Shown: positions 12,801-22,600 of the stretch, piece after piece
How the letters are laid out: each line of letters opens with the position of its first letter
Position numbering within the stretch: the first letter of the stretch is position 1
Made by a program: the position numbers and the translations under genes
The notes under the pieces: model-generated
What the model saw: the letters and a program-made list of their open reading frames with translations, nothing else
Told to the model about the DNA's origin: nothing
Databases searched by the model: none
Assembly (NCBI GenBank): GCA_018389105.1
Contig: JACATO010000091.1
Location: 124,001-188,000 of the forward strand
From: Nautilus pompilius
Taxonomy: Eukaryota; Mollusca; Cephalopoda; Nautilida; Nautilidae
Direction: 5' to 3'
Length of the DNA stretch: 64,000 bases

Positions 12801-14668
12801 CCTTAACACAAAAACTATGAATGGAAAATAAGAAAAACTTGCTACGACAACGAATGAGAAACTGTGTGGACTTATCAGATAAGTGATACTCTCACACGAT
12901 TGCTTTGGAAAGTAATTTTATTGTAAATACCAACGAGGTAAAAATGAAGCGTGATAACAACTAAAAAGAGAGTTTAACAGAAAACAAACAAACTAGTTGC
13001 ATAAGTCAGCAAAATCTTGTGAAAATAACTAATCTTTTGTTACTTACTTTTGTCATTTCATATTTTTCATTAAGTTCTCTCTTTTCAGACTCCAGGCTTT
13101 CCAACTTTTTGTGTAGAGCCTTTTTTTGGAATTCCCAGTCCTTAGATTTTCCTCCATATTCCTAACATATATAACTAATACAATAATCATTACATTCATA
13201 TTAACAAACTACTATTCATATCCAAAAATAAAAGTACTTTAATACACACACACACAAATATATATACTACATTAGTTGATCTTATTTTTTGAAAAATTTG
13301 GCAAGAAAAGTGACCCTGCTACTTAATTTTCATCTGCTTATCTCTCAATGAAAGTGTAAATCGGAACATGACAATATGTAAACGAGAAGTCTGTGTTCCC
13401 CTTTTGTTTCAATGAGTACAATATCATTAAAACCTTCATCAAACATTAAATATTACCCAAAAACAGTACATAATCGCTCCCTCAATCTATCGGGTTTGGT
13501 AAAATTATTTTAATAGTTCAGAAAGATATGTAAATAATTCATTAAAAAATTACTGCATTCTGCTGGCTATATACAAATTCCAAAACTCACCTCCAACTTC
13601 TGAGTCAGCCTCTGGACATGTGCTGCACTGCAGTGCGCCCTACCAGAAGTCAACTCCCCTTTTTGGTTTTCAGTCTTACTCATCTTCTTCTGGTACTTTT
13701 TGCAGAGTTTCTCATAATCATTCTTGAGCTTCTGTGCCTGTAGAAGATACAACATAAAGGCTGAAATCTGGCCTAGATTTCTGAATATTTCTTAGGTGCA
13801 TAGGACTTAGGAAGATTTAAGTCAGAAAAGTCAAATGCTAGAATTTGAGACTTGGCTTTAACCTGAAGGAATCTCAGGAGTGGCGGATAAAGTTCAGATT
13901 TCTGATGAGCCAAAACTCGTGGTACATATAACATAGTTAATATCATATCATGTGAGAGAATAAATAGCAATGAGATTACTGCGAGGAGATGAACAACATG
14001 CTGATCACCATGTAGTGGCAAATATCATAAAATTGTGTGTGTGGAGTAAATAACAAAATCAAAATTATATATATAGGTTAACACTGGTATTACTATGCAG
14101 GGGCCTGTGTGCCGACTAAATAGAGAAGATCCCATGAATGCTCAAAAATATAGGGTATATAACGTTGCAAATATGCATGGTTAATGTGTGTATAAATAAG
14201 GGTTGCTTCTTAGTATTCTGAGCTATTCATACCTCTCCAGAGACTTTAAGAAAACTAATTTCTTTTTTTAATACTGAAAAAGTGTAGCACTAAATGCGGA
14301 TTATTCTCAATGATTCTCAGACTTGGACTAATGAGATCTGTGCAGAGTTAACAAAACTCTTCTGTCCTGTTTTAAAATCCTGGACACTCAAGGCGCACGT
14401 GCACATACCTCCATCTTAAGGTGAGACAACTGTGTTTCATACTTATCCACAAGGTTGACCTGTTTGAGATTTGTTGATTCTAATTGCTCATGGAGACATA
14501 AAATCTGGAAAACAAAGGAAGAAAGAATAGTAGAATCCAGGTTAGTAGGCCCCTTAAAAAAAATTTATAACCAGCAAAACTGATTTTGGTACAAAGTGAA
14601 TAGTGAGAATCTCCCACCTGTATTTTAATACTGTTTTCATGTACACTAATTTCTTTTTTTAATTTTAA

Positions 14669-14700
<32 letters not shown>

Positions 14701-15434
14701 TATATTGTTGACCTGAAGCAGACAGCTAAATGGACACAAACATCATGTTGGTCAATATTAACAAGATCTGGAACTTACTGATTAAAATATTAAAACGCAC
14801 ACTACAGATATGTCTATTAGTATTTTCTTTAATATCAAAACAGTTTATTCACAACAGTTTAATGATTCTTATTGCTGCAACGAAGCAATCCCTGTGTCTG
14901 GAGATTTTTTCAACTGACTACTTCCTGCATCGCTATTCATACAACCTGATTCAATAACTACACAAAATTTTACAATTTCTGACAGCATTCCTTAAGACTA
15001 GCAATGTACCCTCACAGCATCCATCGCTGAGTCTCAGAACTTAGCTTGGGTGTTACATATCTTCACACATGACCAGCAAGTGGTGGACTTGTCCAATATG
15101 TTCTGACGCTATAACAAAGATTCTTTCGTACTTATCTTTCATTTACACTTGTTCTTCTGTATTTACTTATGTAAATGCCCTAATTATTTAACACAAGTAA
15201 TTGTGATTCACAGACAACAACATTCTTCAGACTCTTGTGTGTACCTCTTTCAGTTTCTGGTCCAGCACAGTTTTCTGAAATGTGCACTCTTTCTCTTTCA
15301 GCTCAAGCTGGGCTTTGAGTGACTGCATCTTCTGTTTCCATTCCGTTGTGTTGCTGTTGAACATCTGATCAATTTGTTCCATCAGCTCCCGGAGCTCCAC
15401 CTCACAGGTGCTCGCCAGAACTCCTTTTGGAAGT
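3794..15434 (-). CDS. CEP63: CEP63-like centrosomal coiled-coil protein, partial gene (nine coding exons)
   Basis: CEP63 acts at the centrosome, where with CEP152 it helps recruit the machinery for centriole duplication; vertebrates have the paralogue DEUP1. Nine minus-strand exons, in coding order: 15245-15434, 14409-14504, 13591-13737, 13048-13161, 11307-11441, 9043-9162, 8317-8453, 6884-6995 and 3794-3853. All have GT/AG borders and matching phases, giving about 370 residues rich in E, K, Q and L. The first exon carries STCEVELRELMEQIDQM, which matches the N-terminal CEP63 block SCEAELQELMKQIDIM as I recall it; YEKLCKKYQKKM and KSKDWEFQKKAL match later blocks. The first exon starts with the third base of a codon, so an upstream exon with the start codon must exist at higher coordinates; it was not identified. 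The C-terminal half was not found. Invertebrates usually have one CEP63/DEUP1 gene, so CEP63 is the natural name, though DEUP1 cannot be excluded. No stop or frame break was seen in these exons. Confidence 0.85.
4961..6649 (-). mobile_element. hAT-superfamily transposon relic (SCAND3/ZBED5-like transposase)
   Basis: The left end CAGTGATTCCCAACCTTTTT (4961) is typical of hAT elements; the right end, read on the minus strand, has GTTCCCAACCTTTGG (about 6632-6646). Between them minus-strand pieces show YKVLFRIAKPKRSFTVG (about 6010-6060), then NELLIKKYD and YLADIFSILNELRLFLQGK (5782-5925), which closely resemble the YLADIF..LNELN.SLQGK signature of this transposase family. HRNRLI...HKLVSKKQTYKSQ (5290-5385) resembles its C-terminus. 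The stretch between FTVG and the YLADIF block appears deleted, and several frame breaks are present. It lies in a CEP63 intron in the same orientation as the gene. The right edge is approximate and no 8-bp duplication was found. Confidence 0.75.
6884..6995 (-). CDS. CEP63: CEP63 exon
   Basis: One base plus 37 codons, with donor GTTGGT. It contains ILKELERTLRVDIAQATLEL. The next intron, down to 3854, holds the hAT relic. Confidence 0.78.
7000..8310. other. CEP63 intron, nothing else recognised
   Basis: AT-rich intronic DNA without recognisable repeats or domains. Confidence 0.4.
8317..8453 (-). CDS. CEP63: CEP63 exon
   Basis: 45 codons plus two bases (CA). The following exon supplies A, completing a Gln codon, so the phase-2 junction is consistent. 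It contains ALEDHNISMAKDYQKLKSQL. Confidence 0.8.
9043..9162 (-). CDS. CEP63: CEP63 exon
   Basis: 40 codons, phase 0 at both ends, with acceptor CTTGCAG and donor GTGATG. It contains SHQKEKFQMSLEQLTASYKN, heptad-rich. Confidence 0.8.
10157..11100 (+). mobile_element. Tigger/pogo-like element, internally deleted
   Basis: The left end AATAAAGTCTCACTGAACA and the right end read in reverse, CAGTAAAGTGTCACTTAACA, match each other and the family end CAGTAAAGTCTCGCTTAACA. TA lies outside both ends (10155-10156 and 11101-11102), fitting a TA target duplication. Inside on the plus strand is a Tigger-type start, MDPKRKSEDISASATKMK, with KSHSLEVELRVIERSEKGEG (centromere-protein-B-type DNA binding), and then VAINADETGFY (first catalytic Asp block) at about 10775-10805. 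The rest of the catalytic domain is missing. At 944 bp it is well under a full-length copy, and it carries stops. It lies in a CEP63 intron, opposite in sense to the gene. Confidence 0.8.
11307..11441 (-). CDS. CEP63: CEP63 exon
   Basis: 45 codons, phase 0 at both ends, with acceptor AACTTAG and donor GTTATC (weak but GT). It contains DKRQHILDSTEISFTAQMAQ, a coiled-coil segment following directly on the preceding exon relative to human CEP63. Confidence 0.8.
11442..13047. other. CEP63 intron, nothing firmly recognised
   Basis: A minus-strand frame at 12048-12236 looks fairly protein-like (IEDYWSESNRLYVKSNDGEE) but has no splice sites in a usable phase. The CEP63 exons on either side join without it. 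Confidence 0.4.
13048..13161 (-). CDS. CEP63: CEP63 exon
   Basis: 38 codons, phase 0 at both ends, with donor GTAAGT. The motif KSKDWEFQKKALHKKLESLE parallels human [20 protein letters not shown]. Confidence 0.82.
13591..13737 (-). CDS. CEP63: CEP63 exon
   Basis: 49 codons, phase 0 at both ends, with donor GTGAGT. It contains DYEKLCKKYQKKMSK and VQRLTQKLE, which align with the human SYEKLQKKQ and IERLTGKIE blocks. Confidence 0.82.
14409..14504 (-). CDS. CEP63: CEP63 exon
   Basis: 32 codons, phase 0 at both ends, with acceptor TTTTCCAG and donor GTATGT. The product is a coiled-coil segment containing HEQLESTNLKQVNLVDKYE. Confidence 0.8.
14669..14696. repeat. (GA)n microsatellite
   Basis: An uninterrupted GA dinucleotide run in the CEP63 intron between the first two recognised exons. 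Confidence 0.9.
15245..15434 (-). CDS. CEP63: CEP63 exon (N-terminal conserved block)
   Basis: The acceptor is at 15435-15436 and the donor GTAC begins just below 15245. It encodes 63 codons after one leading base, including CEVELRELMEQIDQMFNSNT. This is the most diagnostic CEP63 exon. An in-frame upstream Met exists in the intron read-through, but the good acceptor argues that it is not used. Confidence 0.85.
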
Positions 15435-15812
15435 CTAGGCGATGCACAAACCCCATAAAAGAAGAGAAGGGAAGAAAAAAAGAACATAAAAATGATTACT
15501 GCAGACATAAGCATTGCTATAGACCTAATGAGGAGAGAGACAATCAATGTTTTAAAAAAGTATAATAAAGATTAATCTTTGCAACATCAAACTGACAATT
15601 ATCTATCATTCCTCCCAGCAAGCAACATTGATGTCTTTGGGAAATCTGGGAATGGCTTTCTTCTCTTCACCCAGATCTGGTACAATATCATACACAGGTT
15701 TACCAGTCTTTGCCTGTGTTTAGCTAGGCTGTAATTACCACAGGATGACAATAGATAATTTCTTTTTTTCTTCTGGATGCCTAATGTCTTTACCAGAATA
15801 AAATTATATACA

Positions 15813-16371
15813 CAGGGTGAGTCAAAATTATGTTAACACTAGTATGGGAGGAATCATTTATTCAGAATTTACTGAACAGTCTCAACCTGGTCACCAGCTT
15901 GATCGATGCACAAAAACCAGCGATCAACAGTACAATTTAGTGCCTTGACACACATTTCACGGGGAATACGTGATATAACACCTTGTATTCTGTCCTTGAG
16001 TTCATTGATGTCTCTAACTTTTTTGCTATACACGCGGTCCTTTATCATGCCCCATAACCAGAAGTCACAGGGTGTCAGATCAGGGGAGTGTGGAGGCCAT
16101 GCCAATGGTCCACCGCGACATATCCAACGATTTGGAAATGTTTGAACGAGAAAAGCACGAACAGTACGGGCAAAATGAGGCGGTGCACCATCCTGTTGGA
16201 AATACCCTGCCCGTCTGATTTGTAGGGATATGTTATCAATGGCAAACTCTTGCAGCATTTGTAAGTAGGCATTTGCATTCACTGTTGGAGTTTCAAAGAA
16301 ATAGGGGCCAATTAAGCCAGTAGCAGTCACGGCACACCACATACTAGTTAACATAATTTTGACTCACCCTG
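15813..16371 (-). mobile_element. mariner-like element, 559-bp deletion derivative
   Basis: Near-perfect terminal inverted repeats of about 25 bp, CAGGGTGAGTCAAAATTATG, lie at both ends with TA-rich flanks (TA follows the right end). A minus-strand frame runs almost end to end from 16354 to 15869. It carries MWCAVTATGLIGPYFFE, FQQDGAPPH (second catalytic Asp) and WPPHSPDLTPCDFWLWG (third catalytic position, Asp). The N-terminal DNA-binding half and the first Asp are missing; the inverted repeat joins directly to the middle of the transposase, so an internal deletion occurred. The intact frame and ends suggest a young, nonautonomous copy. It lies upstream of the first recognised CEP63 exon, so possibly in the first CEP63 intron. 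Confidence 0.9.
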
Positions 16372-19050
16372 TATGTGTATATATATATATATCTTCTCTC
16401 TGAATTCAGCATTTATCTTTTGGCAAAAGCTCTTAAAATTGAAACAGTCAACAAGAATGAAAACTGACTAATGAGTCTCATGAATAAACTAGAATTTATA
16501 ACATTCATACACTACACCTATCTACTACCTTCATGTAGAGTAGTGCTTACTTTAAATGTACTGGAATCATTTACATTCCTATTTTCTGAAGTTGTTCCTT
16601 TAGTTTAATGGATGCCGGTTACCTACAAGTCTTTTATATTTAAGTGAAACATTTTTTATAAAGAGTTTATATTCCATTTCTGTCACATAAAAAAAAGAGA
16701 AGCAATTTCAAAACAAAATGATTACTTCAAAAATGTGACATTATTTCTTAATGAGTTATTCAATGTTGTGTTATAAAAAAAACATGATAATCTTAATATA
16801 ATGAAGTAGGAAATATAATAAGCATTGATAACTACTGTAGTAAAATGGTATTTGTTAACATTAATTAAAATTATTTAGTGTATCTAAATGATACTGACAG
16901 GCCAGAAAGAACAGACAGGCACTCTATAATAACCAAAAACTATTTAATAGCTGGAAAATGATAAATCCCACCCAGATTAATTGCTACATCGCTGTAACAG
17001 ACAATTAACAGAGATGATGCACAGACATCCAAAAATACACTCTACTTTTATGATTAAAAAAATGTTACTTATCATTATGTGACATGATGATGCAGTGTGT
17101 TACATACAGTGATATGTAATCAATATATGATATGTACAAATATTCAACATTTTATATAAATATATATAATACATAAATGTATTCTCTGTTATAAACTGGC
17201 AGTACCCTGAGGTATTGAAGACACGAATAACAGACCTTATATCAATATCATTATCTTGATGAATGTTCATAAATGATAATCCAGTAAGATGATCTTCAGC
17301 CGCTATGCTACATAGGCGATGACAAGATGTGCTGATGACTGCTTTACAGTTGATGTTGATACAGACATGAAGAGTAGTATCATTAAAATTGTGTGGATAT
17401 TTTGGAAGAACTGTTGAGATGCTTCGCAAGCTGAGGGAAACTCCTGATCAGATAGATTTCCAGACAGACATTAGCACGAAACACCTTGTGTCCAGTTCAA
17501 TGCTGTGCATTTTGAAAGAGCAGAAAGTATGAATATTCAGCCTTGATGTCAGACCAGACTGCTGGGGTGAACCAATTGATTAATGGTGAAAGATACTGTG
17601 TCTTGAGATTGGGTAGCAGGTTGAAAAAGGTGTCATCATTGCATTTTGACTTCATCATGTTGAGAGTCAGATGTGACTGTTCAGATGCCTTGGCTAAGTG
17701 TCACAGGTTTCAGATTGGAGGGCCTGGCATAAGTGTACTACAGCATGTATTCAGCAATAAAGATAGATATAAAAAAATCAAGGTGATGGCAGTGATCTCC
17801 ATAGTCCTCTATTGTTACCATAAATTAGTTTGGAATATACAGAGGCAAGAAAGGTTAAATAGTCATGTGATGATGGCTGCCGTTTAAGGGTAAATAGGAT
17901 TTAGACAAGCGCTAAACAGCATCTTGTTGTTTCTTGGTGAAAACATTCATAAACAATAATGCACATTCAGCTGCAATCGGATAGGATTTGGTTTACATGT
18001 GTTTGGCAACAACTTTCGTCATGTTTCTTCAGTCTGTGAAAAGCTTTCAAATGAAGATAAATTTACTATAAGCAAAGACAACAATGCCATCTTATGCCAA
18101 ACAATAGCTGATCCCAGGGTGCTCGTCTGCTGTCACAAAGTCAGAAATCTGCCTTTCTTTCTTGCCACATTTGAAGAGTATACTTGCCATAAGGCAGGAG
18201 TGACAAACTTGCTGGTGAGAATGTATTCCATAGGATTATCATCAAAAGAACAAATATCGGAGAGGTCCAAAATGCCAATAATAACAAAGCCATGGTTGGA
18301 AGGCGGCAATATTTGGTGTCACCTGGTACTCTGTAGTTTGTATCTGTTGGCTGGGGAGAATCCAGTTGCATTATCTTCACTCATTTGGATAGATTCAGTT
18401 TTATCATATATTAGCATGCAGCACAGAGAAATTTTCTTCTTATCTGATTATTTTAAAAGCTAATCATTTATGTGCATACTTGAGATCAACTTTCTTGGAA
18501 TTGTTTCTGATTCAAGTTACTCAAATGAGATGTTATTAAAGCAAGTTTGTTCTCAGACAAAGTCTTTAGTTGAGCAATTAAAAGTCAAATAAATTGCGAA
18601 AAAGTAACTAGTAAATAGTTTTATTAATATCTGCTGCCTCATCAACAAGGATTGGAAGTGTTTTTGAATCTGAGCACATTTGGTGACCTTTTTTTTAATC
18701 AATTTGATTAATAAATAAAAAGGCAAACACACCACATTCAACCAATGCATTTTGAAAAATTTTTGTATACAGTTGCATGTATAAGGCCTGCAGGACCTAT
18801 GCTGATGGTGCTGCTATTTTGGCTGTGTGACAGTTGGTAGATCTTAGAATCAGTTTTTATACAAAAAAAAATAATTTCCCTCAACAACACAGCACCTTTA
18901 AATAAAGAATTATTTGTAAACTACCCTGAAGAAAAGTTTCCTCAAAACTAATTCCAATTTTTTAAATTTTATTTTGAAACCACAAAAACGATAAGGTTGT
19001 AACAAAAATACAAAAATATTGCTTTCAAATTAATGATTAGCCCTTTCCAT
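16372..19050. other. No gene firmly recognised; may include CEP63 5' region
   Basis: AT-rich. Plus-strand frames at 17543-17887 and 17999-18463 (154 codons) are open but show no domain I recognise. The missing CEP63 start exon and promoter may lie here or further upstream. Confidence 0.35.
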
Positions 19051-19062
19051 GTACGATATGGT

Positions 19063-19290
19063 GTAGAGAGAGAGAGAGGAGAGATTTGAGAGAGAGAGAG
19101 AGAGAGATTGAGAGGAGAGATGGAGAGGGATGAGGCAGGAGGAGGAGAGAGAGCGAAGAGAGAGATTGATGGAGAGAGATGGAGAGAGAGAGAGAGAGCT
19201 TGAGGAGAGCGAGAGATGAGAGAGAGAAGAGATATGAGAAAGAGATGGCGAGGAGGGGAGAGAAAGAGATGGAAGAGACGCGAGAGAGAA
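19063..19290. repeat. GA-rich low-complexity tract
   Basis: About 230 bp of imperfect GAGA/GGAGA repeats, strongly purine-rich on the plus strand. Long serine/leucine frames on the minus strand are an artefact of this composition. Confidence 0.9.
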
Positions 19291-19864
19291 ACCATTTAGT
19301 TGTTTGAATCTATGCTGAGCACTTTTCACTAATTCAATATCTATTTTTATATAAGTATAAAATTCATGCTTTAACTGTATTAATGATGTGGGTGAATGGA
19401 AACCATATAGAAACTGTGAACAAGCATTTCTGCATCATTAAAGCAAATATTTCCACAAAAGACATGGTCCAAATTCTCTCTCTGGCTTCTTTTTAAATTG
19501 TAAATACCATGGACATTATGTCAGCCTCATTAGTGTTGCTTGTCGAAACATGGTCTTAATTACACTGGTCAACAGGTATTTTTCATCAAGCATATGTCAA
19601 GGTGTACTTAGTGTAGTTTTTAATGCTGATTTCAAATATACAATTAGTTTTTTGACATCACGTACAGTTTTCAAGATGAGAAGTTTTTTTGGTTTTAGCT
19701 CATGCATTATATAGAAATTCCAATTAATGACGTGTATGCATGTATTTCATTTACATCATGGAAGCATACCTTTAAATAAAACTACATTATTCATTGCTGC
19801 ATAGTTCAGATGCAATTATTTCATCATCTTAAATTAACCAATCAGGTTTTGTCTGATGACAATA

Positions 19865-20605
19865 GGATTTTCAACATCTCAAATTGTCCAGTCATAATTG
19901 GTCTGATGTTAATGGGAATGCAGTCAGGTTTCACCCAAAATGCTGTTGTTTCTTGTGTCTACGGGATAGTCGGGCAACTGACAGACATTATTCGGAATCA
20001 AACTGGCAGACAAGAACATCATACCAGCCAGGACTGTCTAGCGTCAAGAATACACCTCTTGTAGATCCATGTAATGTCCTATTGCTCCTTTGCACATAAA
20101 GCTTGGACTGATGAAACAGTTTGTAAAGACACATAGGGAAGAGAAATGCCAGAGGGTTTGAGTATATAATTGTAGAAAAGTTTCCAAAATCACACAGGCG
20201 AAGTTGAGAGAGGGTATCTTTGTCGGACCCCCAATTAGGAGAAGTACTCAAAGATGTCAACTTCAAGACAACACGGATGAACTGGAACTGCCTGCCTGGA
20301 TGCTTTCAATTGGATCTGTGAGAATTTCTTGGGCAACAAGAAGGCAATGGACTACAAGGATGGCATCGAGAATCTTCTGAAATGTTACTCAGCAATGGGT
20401 TGTCGCATGTCACTGAAAGTTCACTTCTTGGACTCCCATCTGGATTTCTTCGCAGATATCCTTGGAGCAGTGTCTGATGAACATGGTGAAAGATTTCACC
20501 AGGACATTAGTGCTATGGAGAAACGGTACCAAGGCTTCTGGAATGACAGTATGCTGGCTGACCAAGTCATTTTCTCTACACTGTTGTCACCTATTTGTTC
20601 AATTA
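19865..20605 (+). mobile_element. Relic of a repeated protein family with GERFHQDI...MEKRYQG motif, class uncertain
   Basis: Plus-strand pieces in order resemble a family I have seen in many copies in arthropod and other invertebrate genomes: CCFLCLRDSRATDRHY, YQPGLSSVKNTPLVDP, KLGLMKQFVK, FLGNKKAMDY, MSLKVHFLDSHLDFFADI, GAVSDEHGERFHQDIS, MEKRYQGFWND and MLAD. The order and spacing fit that family. The copy is broken and looks old. I do not know the mechanism or transposon class of this family, and the limits are those of recognisable coding sequence only. Confidence 0.6.
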
Positions 20606-20829
20606 TTATTTCCACCAAACAAAGACCATAATAGGCGACACCAACTACGCGCTTATCAGACAGCATTCAGAGGACAGACGGAAAGGATCCAGTGACAGTT
20701 GGGAAGGGGCTATAATAATCCAGTGGCTGTGAGCCACCAGGGACAGACCTCGCATACCTGTTTGACCTCTGTAGGTCGGTCCACAGGTTGGACACCCTGT
20801 CCACGCCCATCATCGTGTACTGGCCGCAC

Positions 20830-21395
20830 TCATCCGGTCCCTTAAAAAAAAAAAACAACAACAAATGACCCGTCCGACTCAGAAACAGCCCCTGTTCACA
20901 CACACGAGCCCCTGCCGCTGCGGGGAGTAAACAGAAACGAGGGAATTTTGTGAGGGTTAATAAATGGATTAAGGGCGCACACACTAACACACCCCCCCCC
21001 GGCAATGAGACCCCCGGGGCCCCTCCCCTCCCCTCCTGGCCCCTCCTTGCCAGGCGCTGCGACTCGACCCTGCTGGGGTCTAGACTGCCGAACACAAGAG
21101 AGAGGGAGGAGGGAGGTTGCCCTGGACCTCGAGGCGAGGGGTTCGTTGTTGTTGTTTTTTGGTGGTGGGGGGGGAGAGGCCCTTTTAGGAGCTCGGCGAC
21201 AAGCGTCGCTCCCAACCGGGGACAAGGGGGAGACCACACAAACAAACTCACGGCCATCGGACCCGCTCTACCGGTGGTGGTGGTGTGAATGGACCCGGTG
21301 ACGGGCCGCGGGTGTCCCCTCTTAACAAACGGGACCATCCCCCCCTGACACCGGTAGACATGGGATAATCTATAATAATAATAATAATAATAAAA
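20830..21395. other. GC-rich block of unknown origin
   Basis: About 500 bp is much richer in G and C than its surroundings. It has a poly-A-like tract at 20846-20857 on one side, C and G runs, and (TAA)n at 21371-21394 on the other side. A 245-codon minus-strand frame crosses it but is proline/serine/glycine-rich with no domain. I checked for conserved rRNA segments that I know and found none. Confidence 0.5.
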
Positions 21396-21399
21396 TACA

Positions 21400-22019
21400 A
21401 ACAAAAGGAAAACAAGGAAATGCTAAAAGAAGAAAAAAGAAGGTGTAGGGGTTAGGGTTTCTTTTTCTTCTTCAGATTTCCTTTAAAGGAGAGAATCCAT
21501 CGCCGTATCACTTCAAGGAAAGATAACTCGGGTAACGGGGTTCTTCAGATGTCTGGAATCCAAATTATCGGTTAAATCTAATACCTTCAGTCTTATTATA
21601 ATTTTGCGTATTTTAGATACTTTTAAGCTGGAACCGTTTCTAAGAATTATTTTCATACCTTTAACAAGAACTTCTCGCCAGTGCAACGAAGTTAACAATA
21701 AGATGACATCAGCTTGGCTAATTATTACCTTTCCACCGACTAGAGACCCATCGTTTCAGGAAAATCTGAGATAGCATTTATTTTTTTCATTTTGGTTTAT
21801 ATTGTTGTTATAACAAATGAACAATCTGCTTTTAATATGTCAAAGACTCACAATAACACAGAGAGAGTATTAATTAACTAACTAATTCACCCTTTTGGGA
21901 ATTATCCATAAAGATTTCCCTTGTTTCAAGAATTGCTTATAGGTTTCATGAATGAAATGGCCGAACTCTACAAACAAACAATTCATTTATTTTACAGAGA
22001 AAAAGATGCATCTATCATA
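21400..22019. other. No gene recognised
   Basis: AT-rich. A lone GGTTAGGG near 21451 is not a telomeric array. Confidence 0.4.
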
Positions 22020-22039
22020 ATAATTTGAACACTGTAGGC

Positions 22040-22600
22040 TTCACGCAAGCATGTTTATTCCACAATAAGTGTACAATAGATCTATAAAAAGTTAGTTTCA
22101 GTATTTTGCATGAGCATTTCTTGCAATGTGTAGACACATTCTGTTGTGAAATTGGCTTTGGTCCCTTGACTCTAAGCTGTCTATCAAGATGCTCCCTCCA
22201 TGGGTGCTCAATAGGGTTTGCTGCAATCCATTCTAAATCTTCCAAGATGTAATGCACATGCATATATTGCTATTCCATCTTCCTGCAATATGTGGTAAAT
22301 ACACAAAGAGGACATCCATCGATAAACGTAAGATTTGACTTACTTCGCACCATATACCTGCTCAAATCATTGCTCCAAATCGACCATACTTGGCTCAAAT
22401 GTAGCTATGTAACCTGCTTCCAACAACTGTATGTCCAAATGTGAACTAGAACAAGTTTTAGACTTGTCGGTGAAGAGTATGAATGGCACATATACAAAGG
22501 GCGTGCCAATATACATATTGCACCTGTTAAGGCAAAGGCCTTTATGTACATCTGTTACTAATGGCTTTGTGAAACAATTTTCCAGTGTACCCATTTAATG
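22040..22600 (-). mobile_element. Tc1-like transposase relic
   Basis: The minus strand shows VPFILFTDKSKTCSS (usual form VLFTDESRF) at about 22450-22495 and WIAANPIEHPWREHLDRQLR (usual form WPA.SPDLNPIEH.WD.LDR) at about 22170-22230. It is broken in several places and the N-terminal half was not seen. Confidence 0.6.

Noticed and set aside
17543-18463. Plus-strand frames as host genes or as the N-terminal part of the GERFHQDI family
   Set aside because: No motif of that family and no splice or domain evidence could be found.
18969-19329. Ser/Leu-rich minus-strand frames
   Set aside because: They are translations of the GA-rich tract.
20700-21340. rRNA gene fragment
   Set aside because: The universally conserved 18S and 28S segments that I know were not found on either strand.
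20667-21404. 245-codon minus-strand open frame as a gene
   Set aside because: It crosses the GC-rich block and the (TAA)n run, is dominated by P, S, G and poly-Y/poly-F, and shows no domain. Base composition explains its length.
21445-21460. Telomere-type repeat
   Set aside because: Only one GGTTAGGG occurs, with no tandem array.
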